NCBI GenBank assembly: GCA_022592435.1
Contig: JABYQS010000411.1
Coordinates: forward strand, 1-24,399
Length of the DNA: 24,399 bases
Reading direction: 5' to 3'
Source: Cerioporus squamosus
Taxonomy: Eukaryota; Basidiomycota; Agaricomycetes; Polyporales; Polyporaceae
Numbering within the stretch: the first letter of the stretch is position 1; every line of letters begins with the position of its first letter. Below, in pieces: positions 1 through 10,432 of this stretch. Under the pieces are notes generated by a model, which did no database searches, was not told the DNA's origin, and saw only the letters and a program-made list of their open reading frames with translations. The translations under genes were made by a program, and so were the position numbers.

Positions 1-2514
1 AAGTGGAAGCATAATATCCGTCGTATGCTGGTATCGCAGAGGAACCCTCCGAAGAGGTCTCTACGCGTCCGAGATCCGACAGAAGGGTAACCCCGCGCGA
101 TGCCCTTCTCACCTGTTGCCATGCTTCTTCCCGTCGAGGGTCTCTGCCGTGCAAAAGTTGCGATCCGTTATAACTAACGTCTATTCAGGCTACAAGTTTG
201 AGACGCCAAACGAGCCGCCACCCCCAGATGTGGACGATGAGGTCCGCCGCCGAGAGGAGGAAGAGCTTCAGCGGGTCTTGGAGCTGTCCATGCAAGATAA
301 GGGCGGGCGATCCCAATGGGAAGCCTACTCATTGCCTCATCCAGTGGCGCTGGTGGCTCTGGTGCTGGCGTTCAGAGCAGCATCGTCATCGTCCGCAGCA
401 GGCCCGTCGGGCTCGTCCTCCCCGCCTGCGCAAAGCGCTGCCCAACAGCCTCCTACAATGGAGGTTATGTTCATCCTCTTCTACCCCCGCTGTCTCCGCC
501 GTGGACACGTCTCCTTCATCGGTCTCCAGCGCCACCATCACCAGCCCATCCCCATCGTCGGTGCGGTCGTCGCAAGAGGGTATCCCCATCGTCACTCGCG
601 TTCGTGCTATGCATACTTTCGAGCCCACGGAACATGGAGAGCCTCGCTTTCGAGAAGGGTGATATCATCAAGGTTGTGGGACCGGAACTACAAGGATTGG
701 TGGCGAGGGCAACTCAAGGGACGCACCGGCATCTTCCCCGTCAATTATGTGGTATGTTTGCCATGACTGTGTTCATATCTCCTTCTGACACCGGCCTACC
801 AGGAACCCCTGCCTGAACCTACTGCGGCGGAGATTGCGCGGGAGGCAGAGCAAGAAGCGGCTGTATTCTCGCAAGCGGCTAATGTCGATCGTCTACTCAT
901 GATGCTTCGCAACATGGACCCTGCTCGAGACAATCTTGCCGACAACGAAGAGATACAGGTTCGTGTCCTATTGCCGTGAGATATACGTCCGTATACTCAA
1001 CTTAGCGAAATGTATAGGAATTGTATCGCTCGTGCATGTCGCTGCGGCCTAAGATCGTGAAGTTGATCGACAAGTACAGTCAGAAGCGAGGTTCGTGTCT
1101 TAAGCTGACACATTTATGGACGAATCTGACATGCGTACGGACAGCTGACCTTGTTTCCATGAACGAGACCTTCGTGAAAGCACGAACGATCTTCGACAGG
1201 ATGATGGAGGAAAGTCTGGCGCGTCATACTGGAGGTACGTGATAGATGCTATCCTCACAGAGTGCGCTATTCCCTGACAAGCTTGTAGTCTACGACGGCC
1301 GTCCGGGCTACGTCCAGACCCCAAGCCAGTCATACATAGGCCGGCCTGATTCTCGCGCTCGTCAAGACTACTTGCCGCCCGGCGGGCCTCCAGTCGCTCC
1401 GGGTGGTCCTCAAGCGTATGGATGGAACCCCAATGTGTACGAGCAGCCTGGCTACAACGCGTACCCCGCTGCTCCGGCGGCGTACCCCCCTCCGGCTGAG
1501 GCTGCGTACCCTCCTCCTCATGGTCCTCCGCCCACCCAGCCATCGTACGGCGACCTGAACGCGTATCCTGGCGCTCGTCCGCAGTCTGTCTACAGTCAGG
1601 CGCCGCCTCAGGGCTACCCGGGTCCCAGTCCGTACGGTCCGCCAGTGGATCCTCCTGTGCTGCAGGGGTATCCCGGGAGCCCTGTGCAGCATCATCCGCA
1701 TGTCGGTCTTCCTCAGCCTGGTCCTCATGTCGCCCCGGAGCCGACGCCGCAACCACAGATCTACCCCCAACCTGGTGTCCAGCCTGAGCACCACCAGCCC
1801 CAGGTCTATCCCCAGCCGAGCGTGCAGCCCGAACAGCAGGTCCAGCCGCAGTACCAAGCCCAGCCTCAGCCTCAACCCCAAGCGCAGCAGCAGGCGCAGG
1901 GTCAGGTCCAAGTTCAGCCCCAGTCTCAGGCGCAGGGTCAGGTGCAACCTCAGCCCCAACCTCAGGCGCAGGCGCAGGCTCAGGCGCAAGAACAGCCCCT
2001 CATACAACAGCAATCCGTGCGACAGGCGTCACCTCAGCCCCAGCAGCAGCAACAGAGTGGCCCGCCCTACGTCTACGACCCGAACACGACGTACGCTGAC
2101 CCGAACGTGCAGGCGTGGGCGCAGTACTACGCACACGGCGGCACAGACCCCACCGGCTCCGTGTACTTCGTCTCCGTGCCTGGCGTGAAGGAGGGCCCCC
2201 CTGCCGGCGCTCCTGCCCCCGCTCGCACCCAATCCGGCGACTCGGTTGGCACGCAGGACTCGACGACGACTCTGGGGGCGGAAGTCACGCAGACTGCCCC
2301 GCTGCACATCAACAAGGCACAGCCTGCAGACCAACCACAGCCGGGAGCATATGGCGTATCGCCGTATGCGAATGCTGGGCCTACTTCTCCGGTCGCGGGC
2401 GAGGGGCCGCCGGTTACTGGGCAGCCTTTCTATGGACTGACGAACCAGTTCGCGGGGATGGACATCGGTGATGGGAGACAGAATGGACAGCAGGGAGTGG
2501 GTGCTTCAGCGTAG
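1..2514 (+). CDS. HSE1: HSE1/STAM-like ESCRT-0 subunit, 5'-partial, with frame breaks
   Basis: ESCRT-0 partner of Vps27 that binds ubiquitinated cargo on endosomes. The N-terminal VHS domain lies upstream of the window; only its tail is left, joining to GYKFETPNEP at about 190. A ubiquitin-interacting motif follows (EEELQRVLELSMQ, about 256-294), then an SH3 domain (about 604-751, with ALF-like AMHTFEP, DWWRG and GIFPVNYV). The coiled-coil/GAT-like core spans 803-1234, and a long Pro/Gln/Tyr-rich tail runs to the TAG at 2512-2514. Exons read from conserved residues: about 190-751, 803-958, 1018-1090, 1145-1234 and 1289-2514, with GT-AG introns of roughly 50-60 nt. Exons 803-2514 are open in one consistent spliced frame. 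The 190-751 exon needs several 1-nt frame changes (near 331, 376, 463, 477, 642 and 679) to give the UIM-linker-SH3 order expected. The family call is secure; the integrity of the gene is not. Confidence 0.88.
1740..2070 (+). repeat. Gln/Pro/Ala-rich low-complexity coding repeat in the HSE1 tail
   Basis: The C-terminal tail of HSE1 here is an imperfect array of short units such as QPQ, QAQ and YPQP, encoded by repeated cag/cct/gcg codons, with runs like QAQAQAQAQ near 1965-1992. It is a compositional repeat inside an exon, not a mobile element. A long open frame on the opposite strand (Arg/Leu-rich) is a by-product of this codon bias. Confidence 0.8.
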
Positions 2515-2647
2515 TAGGGTCGGAATAGTTTGTGTGATGTGTATTGCGTATATCTATGTTCATCGTTCGTGTTCTCATGACGAGGAGGGAGCTGGTTGTA
2601 CTACCAGATGTCTGGGAATACAAGGGTGAAAAGATTCGAGGAAGTAC

Positions 2648-2653
2648 AAAAAA
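2648..2653 (-). terminator. Pol III T-run terminator of tRNA-Met
   Basis: Six consecutive A on the plus strand are a T6 run on the tRNA strand, about 16 nt past the tRNA 3' end. That is the usual form of an RNA polymerase III terminator. Confidence 0.7.
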
Positions 2654-2669
2654 GATGGATTATCGTTAT

Positions 2670-2769
2670 TGCTCGGAATGAGGATCGAACTCATGACCTC
2701 AGGATTGCCCACCGTAGTGGTCATACTTGCGTATGAGACCTGCGCTCTAACCAACTGAGCCATCCAAGC
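2670..2769 (-). tRNA. tRNA-Met(CAU): tRNA-Met(CAU), elongator type, with a 26-nt intron
   Basis: On the minus strand the acceptor arms GCTTGGA and TCCGAGC pair over 7 bp (one G-T), with discriminator A at 2670. The D arm is GCTC/GAGC and the T arm ATGAG-TTCGATC-CTCAT. The anticodon loop reads CTCATAA (anticodon CAT). Exon 1 is 2769-2732, the intron 2731-2706 (directly after position 37, the canonical site) and exon 2 2705-2670, giving a 74-nt mature tRNA. The top pair of the anticodon stem is T-T, a feature shared by yeast elongator tRNA-Met, which supports elongator rather than initiator. Internal A-box and B-box sequences are present in the D and T arms. No CCA is encoded, as expected for a eukaryotic nuclear tRNA. 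Confidence 0.95.
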
Positions 2770-3123
2770 GTTACTGCTATGGAGCACCAATAACAAAAGT
2801 AGTGCATCTTTTGGCCATAGCTGCAGCAAGCTACCAGAAGCCACCGTCAAACACCTTTTGCTAGAACTTCTAGACGCGACGTCTACCTAGTACTACTAAC
2901 ATCTTCCTGCTAGTACCACCACACGTACAAGCCTGCGACACAGCGGTAACTCCACATATCCCGGCGAATGCTCTAGTTGTAGTAGGTATCTACAGGTTAG
3001 ACATCCGAACGCCACGCATTGGGGCCTCGTGTACCTGTGAAGTCATCTCGCGAGTCGCTGCCTCGAGTCGCTCCCCTGGCTCCCTGTGGTCGTCTCTCAA
3101 CATCAACCTCCCCATCCTCAGCC

Positions 3124-5901
3124 ATGGCCCCTCAGGTCGATCTGGTGCTTGTCTTTCGCTCGTCTCCAGGCAAAGTGCTCTCAAAGCCGCAAGCTAGAGA
3201 GAATGCGCGTCAGGCCACTCAACAGTACACGCGGCTCCTCGAGGTCCTCAAGAACGGCCGCTTGCAGGCGGTTGGGAAGCGAGGCGAGAAGGAGGGACAG
3301 CTGCTCGTGCTTGTCCAGTGTCCGGAAAGCACATTGGCACGTTTGGTTCAGCGCGAACGGTGAGTATCGCCTTGTACGGTTCATTCCCTGGGCGGTATTG
3401 CCAGTCTTTCGATGCGACGACACTCGGCGATGAGGCCCTTGCAGAGGAGAGAGACCGCGTCGAAGAGCTCCAGCTCCGACTTCAATGTCCTCGCTTATCG
3501 CTTGCGAGTGTCGAGCGACCGTATGCGAGTCGTCGTATGTAAATGACGTCACGTACGAAACCAGAGTACGGTGTCGCATCCAACTCTTGCACCAGCCAGC
3601 AGGCTTGTTACATATATCATGTACACGCGTGAGCCGGCAGCTGGCAAATGCCCTCATGAGATGCACTACATTCTTCAGGCAGCGCGTTCGTATCACCTTG
3701 CTGACTTCCTCACAGGTACTCAGACTTCTTGTGCGGACTGCCGGCCACCAATCCTACAGGCACCAGGGACCTTGCTTCCGAACCTCTGACCCCGGCAGAC
3801 AGGTTACGACTGGTGTACACCTACGTCACTGCCACTCCCGCAGATGGAGGGCTCGGCATAGCACCGGGCTCATCGAACTGGGACCGTGTGGAGTCGGTCA
3901 TGGTTCTGCATGATCATGAATTCAATGATGCCTGGATCCGCGCGTGGACAACAAGACAGCTTGGTTTTGTCAAGTTCGACAAGATTCGCGAGCAAGTAAG
4001 TACATGGGTATCGCTACGTCGGACCACTTTCTGACTTCTTGTAGTTCGGCGAAGCCGTGGCCATCTATTTTCACTTCCTCTCGTTCTACACCAAACATCT
4101 CCTCTTCATCTCAGCCGTCGGAGTCGGATTCTACTTCTTCGCCCTGCCATACTCTACCCTGTACTCATCCATCCTCCTGCTTTGGTCGATCACCTTCGTC
4201 GAATGGTGGCGGATCAAACAAAGGCAGCTGTCCGTGCGTTGGGGCACCAAAGGGTCGTTCCGCGTCGAGAAGCGAAGAGCACAATACGTGCCACTTCCCT
4301 GGTGGCGGAAAGACCTCCGGGCGCTGGCAAGCTTGCCCGTCATCCTGTTCTTTGCATCCGTGCTCGCTGTTCTGCTCACCGCCATCTTTGTCTTCGAGGC
4401 CTTCGTCACCCACCTTTATACGGGTCCCGGGCACCAGCTCATTGTAAGTCACGCAAACCTTCTTTCGCAACTAGGCATCCTGACGTCTTTTCAGGGATTC
4501 AGCCCCACTATTCTTTTCGTCGCTCTAGTTCCCCGGCTCCTCAGTATCTATCACTCGTATGCGGTCTCGTTTACCAATTGGGAGAACCACGGTCACCAGT
4601 CCACCCATGACGCGTCGTTGACGGTCAAGACGTTCAGCTTGTCCGCGATCGTCGCCTATCTCGGCATCGCGTTGTCGGCTTTCGTCTACGTGCCGTTCGG
4701 AGAGGAAGTCATGGCGGCCGTGCAGTACTACCTCTTCCACGGTAACTCTTCTGCGACGACTTGGGTGCGGTCGGTCCTTACCTCGATCTCAACCAACGTC
4801 ACCGCCCCGTTCAACACGACTACGGCGGGCAAGGGTGACAACTCCTCCACCCCGCTGACGAATCGGACCTTCTGGGAGACGGACAGTGTCAGTGCCCGGA
4901 CCAAGCTCAACCCGCAGCGTCTGCAAGATCAGATGTTCGCGTTCACGGTTACCAACCAGGTCGTGAACACCTTCCTCGAGATCGGGTTGCCATTCATCCT
5001 GCGCGCAGTCGCGTCGGTGCGCAGTGGGAAGGGCCTCTCGCTTGCCGCGCCCGCCGCAGGTGCTGCCAGTAGCAACGGGAACGGCAAGAAGAAGCGGGTG
5101 ATGTTCGAGGATCAGTCGGGCAATCCGGAAGCAGAGCGGCAGGCGCTGGAAGGCGAGGAACGCGAATTCATGGACCGCGTCAGGCGGGAGGTCGCCCTGC
5201 CGCCGTACGATCTCTTCGCAGACTACAGCGAAATGGTCACACAGTTCGGCTATGTCTCCCTGTGGTCCACCATTTGGCCCCTTGCGCCAGGTACGTACTT
5301 TCTCATACCGAGTGGGTTTCGCTCACAGCTTGTTCTCAGTGATGGCACTTATCAACAACTGGCTGGAATTGCGGTCCGACGCGTTTAAAATAACTGTGCA
5401 CGTCCGGCGACCGATCCCCACGCGCACGGACACGATCGGGCCCTGGCTGGACGCGCTCACGTTCCTCACCTGGCTGTCGGCGCTGACGAACTCGGCACTA
5501 GTGTATCTGTTCCGGCCGGCGAATCAGTGCAAGCCGGTGGGCACATCGCTTTCGCACTCGCATCACCACTTGAGCAGCCCTGACTCGTCGGCGCCGCAGA
5601 TGCTGAGCTCCGCGCTGCTGATAGCACTCGGGCCTCGCATGGGTACATCCTGCTGCGCATGCTCGTGCGGCACACGCTGGAGCGCGTGCTCTGGCGCGGG
5701 AGCAAGGAGGAGCGCGAGGCGGAACGGATCGAGACGGTCGTGAAGGAGCAGTACCTCCGAAGCCTTGGCGTGGCGGACGTGGTTAACGCAGAGGAGAAGG
5801 CGGTGGAGGGCGGCGAATCCGGTCAGGCTGGAGAATCCGCGGCGTTTTGGAGCCACGACGAGGGGCTCGACGAGCTGACTCGGGGAACGAAGGAAGCGTA
5901 G
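3124..5901 (+). CDS. IST2: Ist2-like anoctamin (TMEM16 family), one apparent frame break
   Basis: Polytopic membrane protein of the anoctamin family. Fungal members act as Ca2+-regulated lipid scramblases and/or ER-plasma-membrane tethers; which role applies here is inference. Start ATG 3124 sits in a good context (agccATGG). Exons: 3124-3359, 3716-3995, 4045-4443, 4495-5290 and 5340-5901, about 757 residues, close to fungal homologues. The N-terminal cytosolic domain contains YSDFLCGLP, PLTPADRLRLVYTYVT and DRVESVMVLHDHEF. The first membrane block starts at FGEAVAIYFHF, and WSITFVEWWRIKQ is the classic anoctamin loop after TM2. Later membrane segments lie around 4320-4410, 4495-4700, 4940-5010 and 5440-5510. 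Frame changes once at 5629-5632: LLIAL lies in one frame and ASHGYILLRML in the next, as if one G of a G-run were missing. The tail is charged (WRGSKEEREAERIE) and ends TKEA. Intron 1 is unusually long (356 nt). Confidence 0.9.
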
Positions 5902-6250
5902 GCTCCCTGCGCGAGAGTCGGCAAAGTGCTCCGGGTCTAATGTCTCCATGCTCCCCAATGACATTTTACGTTAGAATGTGATGAACTGCCATGCGCGTAT
6001 GGACTGTTACTAGGTTTCGGGGGTTCTGTAGTGTACGACTAGCTATTGTGTGTGATTTGTTGCCGTACGGCTGCTCAATTCTTTGCTTCCAATTCATGTT
6101 CAGCTTACGGAAATGCACACCTGCCGGAGTCATTGGCAGTCTTTCTCCCTCTTTACCAGCAAATCGGAGGACAGCAAGACGGCGGCTCGTGGACGGGCAG
6201 GGCGTAAGAATGAAGGCGCTGAATCACCCGGCTTGCAGAGGCTTTCGGCT

Positions 6251-6292
6251 GTTCAAATATATTGAACGGTGTCCTAGGACCACAGTACTGTG
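6251..6292. repeat. Three adjacent short palindromes
   Basis: GTTCAA-atata-TTGAAC (6251-6267), GTCCTAGGAC (6271-6280) and CACAGTACTGTG (6281-6292) lie almost end to end. Each is perfect in its arms. They are about 610-650 bp upstream of the Ser-rich gene start. They may be binding sites for dimeric regulators, but no factor can be named. Confidence 0.6.
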
Positions 6293-6393
6293 TATTGCGA
6301 TTGGTTAGGAGTGGGCGTCGGGAATTGCCAGTTGTGGGTGTGGGAATAATTAATTAGCAGACCAGGCACGGAAAACGGAGCCGGATTTGCCAC

Positions 6394-6429
6394 CGACGAC
6401 GACCACGACGACGACGACGACGCGCGCGC
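6394..6429. repeat. GAC trinucleotide microsatellite followed by CG repeat
   Basis: An interrupted (GAC)n tract runs straight into alternating CG. It is non-coding, in the leader/promoter region of the next gene, and likely to be length-polymorphic. Confidence 0.8.
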
Positions 6430-6901
6430 TCTGCTCACATTCCTTTGCTCTTCGCTCTTTGACCTGACGACGGTCCTTTCTCGCTGTTCGCATACTGTCC
6501 TTCCTGCTTTCCGTTCGCTGCTCGCTGTCGTTCCTCGTGACGGAAATACCATCTCGACGCGCTCGTCGCGTCCATCGCCATCCCTACCCTACACGTGTTG
6601 ATTTTTGACGACACGCCTCGCTGCACATCAGCTTCAGTCTTCGCGTTTTCGACCTCGCCGGAACGCATTTCATTCTCGTTGCAATTATGTCAGTGATTTC
6701 TCTTCCCTCGGCCACGTCCCGCATCTCTCACACTCTCCGCAGGCTTAATTAGCCGTGCTACTCCCGTTTCGACGACCTCTGCATATTGCTCGTGACGCTT
6801 GGTACTGTTTCAAAAGTGAGTTGGCCTCCGGTGTCCGCTATGTCGTACAGTACAGTCATTTACTGTGCTCTCCCCTCCCCCGTCGTCGTCTGCGTGGCAG
6901 C

Positions 6902-9860
6902 ATGTCGGCCCAGTACGACCTTGCCCGACCTGCAAAGCAGGTCTACCCCATGGACACCACAAGACTGCATATGGCCAGCAAAACTGCGTCCTATCTCCCC
7001 CCGAAGTCCACTCTCGGCACGTCCTCCACCCGTGTGCCATTTGAGTCTGCCTCGCTTCCCCAAACGTCGTGGCTCTCAGATGGTGGAGACTTTGAGCCCC
7101 CGTCCCTCGCTTTCTCATCTGGCTCTCGCACGCAGTCGCGTCATACTCCGAGCCCAATCCCCTCCCCGTCGCGCTCGCTCCATCCTTCGCGCTCCTTCAC
7201 CGCCTCCAGTTCGCACATGTCGTCTGGGATGTCGTCAGACCGCGATGCCAGCGGTCACTTAGACATCAAGCGGCTCATGAGCAAGCCTGCGAGGCAAACG
7301 CAGTCAGGCTCCGTCTCTCTCCTTTCCGACTCCGAACGCTCCGCAGACGCATCGTCGAGTAGGATGTTCTCCCGTCCCCCACTTTCCAAGAGCGCTACTG
7401 CGTCTAGGGAAAAGATGTCTCTGCATGTGAACACCACTGGGCTTCGCTCGTCGTCCGCTCCCCGTCAGGGCCACACGTCGCTGCCAGGGACCCGTTCATC
7501 GTCGGCCTCCCGCCCTGGCCACGCGTCTTCCCCCGAGCGCAGGCCTGCCATTGGAGACGGGCAGCCCGGCCGACCACGTAACGTGTTACGTCGTCGGACA
7601 AGTGCGCGCTCGAATCCTACCACCCCCAGCGCTGCCGTCATGCATGCGCGCGCTGCGACGGATGATTCGCTCCCACCTAGTAGATCCCTATCCACGAAAC
7701 ATCAGCAGGGCTATCTCCGTGATGATATGCCGTTCTCTGCCTACTACTCGACCCGATCCACCAACCCCCCCTCTACGTCCGCAACGCGTCCCAGCACATC
7801 CCCTCGAACGAAGGTCTCATCCCCTAAGCCTCCGAGCAGCCCTCAGATTCCCTCGGCTTTGACACCTGCTGGTGCGGTTGCCCTCGCGTACAAGCAACAG
7901 GAGCAGCGTCGGGAAGAACTGGCTGAGACTGCCTCCTTCAACGATGCGTACAGATCGCCATCCACACCCGTGGTTGGTTCTGCGCCTAATCCGGCGTCTC
8001 ACCTTGGGCTAGCGGACGAAGGAGACGAGGAAGGCGGTGGGCCGTACTACACGGTGTTCGGTAGTTCCTCTGGGCGACTCGTCGCTGTTGGCAGCATGGA
8101 AGACAACGACTGGCATTACGACCCTCGTGTTCACACTCCGGTCAACGGGAAACTGGTTGGCGCGCGGAGCTTGTCGCGGAAAGTATCTGGGCCGTTCAAA
8201 CGAGTGGCGGGGTCTATCAGACGCGAGCGAGACCATCGAGACCATGCCGAGCTATCTAGGGAAGAGCGCGGGCCTGCCGACGTGTTTGACGGCACATACG
8301 GCCGAAGTAGTCCCTCTCAAGCACAGATGAAGGTTCATCGCAAACCCATAACCCTGGATACGTCTCTCGATGGCAGAAACAGCCCAAGAGACTCGCCGAC
8401 AACGAAGCAAAGCCCTGCGACCAAGGGTAGCCCTTCACCACAGGAGGACGGTCGCATGTCTCGTTCGTCGAGAATCAAAGGCAAGGATCGCGAGGACGAG
8501 ATGTCGCCAGGTGGCAAGTGGTGGAAGCTCGTGAAGCGCATTAGTACCGGCGGCCTCCGGGAGAAGTACCAACACGACCCAGCACCCCCTCCCGTCCCTG
8601 CTCTACCGGAGCACGTATATCCAGCCCCTGCACGGACCACCATGGACATTACGAGCAGAGATGCACAAGGCCAGGAGGTGAGCGAGAACGGCGTGCTTCT
8701 TCGGAGATTCATGCAGTCGCGGGCGTCCATGTCCGGTGTGCGGCCAAACCTGTCGGCTCCCTCGAAAGCCTCCTCTGGGTCTTCTCGTCCCAGCACCAGT
8801 ACCGGTACCGTTGGCCGTCCTTCAACAGGGAACACGACTAAGAGTCGTGCAAGCATATCGGGTCATCGTCCAGGCACGGCGACACGCTCCTCGTCGCCTG
8901 GCTCCTCAGACTTGGCATCGTCCGGCTTCTTCAAAGACCACCACACTCCCTCTACACGATCCTCGATCTCGTCCATGGGCGAGGAGATCCCCCCTGTGCC
9001 GAAGAATGTCGGACGCTATATTGTTTCGCCTAGTGAGCTGTCGCGCATGACGAAGACATCGCCCGAAGGCGTTTCACCATCACGCTCGAAGAGTTCCCAG
9101 TCGAAGGCTCCTCGCACGCCAAGTCGCTCGCATACGGCTCCCGTAGAGATGGTACCACCCAAAGAGGGATCTTCTCCGGAGGATCGACATGTTGCTTCCC
9201 TTCCTCTTCCTCCCCCTCGCCGAGCGCCACTACTGGATCCGCCACGTCGCCACACGCGCCGTCGTTCAATGTCGAAGATACCATCAACAGCCTGATGCCC
9301 CCTCAGCCCGCTGGCCCGCTCCCTTAACGGAGTTCGGGATGAAGGAGCCTCCGCCGCGACCGAAGCGCAGTTCACGCCGCGCGCTTCCTCCACCAAATGT
9401 TGACATCCCTACCCGCTCGCAATCCATGTCTGCGACGACCGCACAATCTCCTGCTACCCCTCGTGGCCCGCCTCCGCAAGTTCGCGTGGATGTGGATTTG
9501 ATACGAAGGCCCTCGGTCGGCGCTATGAGCTACGCATCCACTGCGAAGCAGGTTTCGACTGGCTCGTCGAATTCCCCAGCGTCTGCGTTATCGCCGCATT
9601 CGAATTCTCCTGGATCCGCACTTTCGCAGTCCACCTCGCCGTCCTCTGCGGCCTCGAAACGCTCACCACTCACGTTCCGGGAATTGGACAGCCCGCGGCA
9701 GAGGCTCTCGGAGAAGGAAAAGGCAGACAAGTGGGAGGACCTGCTGGCGCGCAGTGCGCGGGCGGGCGGGACGTTGCACCTCGGAGAGTCACAGCTCCTC
9801 TCGGAGAGCACCGACGTCAACGGGGACGATTCGTTCTTCGATGGGTCTGATTCCGACTGA
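6902..9860 (+). CDS. Large Ser/Pro-rich, probably disordered protein of unknown function
   Basis: I do not recognise a named family. Start ATG 6902 (MSAQYDLARPAKQV) follows a plausible 3' splice site (gtggcag). The same frame is open upstream to 6755, but that stretch lacks similar composition. The protein is about 986 residues if two 1-nt losses are allowed. It is dominated by Ser, Pro, Thr and Arg with repeated SRS, SPS and RPST motifs, as in disordered scaffold or phosphoprotein regions. More ordered islands are GGGPYYTVFGSSSGRLVAVG near 8036, GGKWWKLVKRISTGGLREKY near 8512, GRYIVSPSELSRM near 9013 and an acidic C terminus (LSEKEKADKWEDLLARSARA near 9707, ending DGSDSD). Frame changes occur at the C-run 9211-9216 and again at about 9308-9313. 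After both, a coherent SPSATTGSATSP...NSLMPPQPAGPLP...LTEFGMKEPPPRP reading appears. No membrane segment or enzyme motif is visible. Confidence 0.75.
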
Positions 9861-10432
9861 TGATATGCGTACGGTGAAGGCGAGCGAGGCCTTGTCTCAC
9901 CCCTGTACATATACACCACGCATTTAGGTCCGGAAATAATCCCTACTCTCGCATAGTCGCTTTATCTGCTGTCGCTTTTTAATGATATCCCTCCCGCTCC
10001 TCAGGCCTCAGCGTGTACGTACGTTCTGTACAGGGCGGAGACCGTGTTAATGTCCTTGTCGTCTCCTCTTGTAGTCTATTCGCTCCCTTCGTCTATACCC
10101 ATCGCATCCTGCTACCAGTCGCACAGTCAGCCACTCACACACACCATCGTCTCGGTACTGCACGCAGTGGTCCCCGTCCATGCCGTACAATCATGCAATG
10201 CGCGAGCGTTCCCCTTGCCCCTCCCGCTGCCGGGCCCCATCATCGTGGTGGCCGAGCGAACGCTTCTTGACACGTTGGGAAAGGGCAACACCTCATATCT
10301 CAAGGTTCCGCTGCTTGTGGCGTCAGGATGTGCTTCGCTGCCGCAGTCCAGGTACGTGGGGTACTGGGACATTTATGCTTATGTACTGGTACAGCGACCG
10401 CGATTGTACACAGGTGTCAGATGCAAGTCCGA
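9861..10432. other. Convergent intergenic region, no gene seen
   Basis: This is the 3' side of both the Ser-rich gene (plus) and DLH copy A (minus). Short open frames here have no recognisable similarity and no supporting splice logic. From about 10380 the sequence resembles the corresponding stretch at 12390-12407 (ctggtaca, cgac), so traces of the duplicated unit extend slightly left of the perfect repeat. Confidence 0.5.

Larger units (their letters stand above)
5902..6901. other. Intergenic/5' UTR region upstream of the Ser-rich gene
   Basis: About 1 kb between two plus-strand genes with no credible coding region. It holds a cluster of three short palindromes (6251-6292), a GAC/CG microsatellite (6394-6429) and pyrimidine-rich sequence from about 6430 to 6720, typical of a fungal promoter or leader. 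Intron-like signals in the leader (gtcagt at about 6689 to a ccgcag before 6744, and a gtggcag just before 6902) suggest the transcript starts upstream and is spliced before the start codon. Confidence 0.5.

Noticed and set aside
1330..2013. Long Arg/Leu-rich open frame on the minus strand
   Set aside because: It is the antisense shadow of the Gln/Pro-rich HSE1 tail; repeat codons keep it open by bias.
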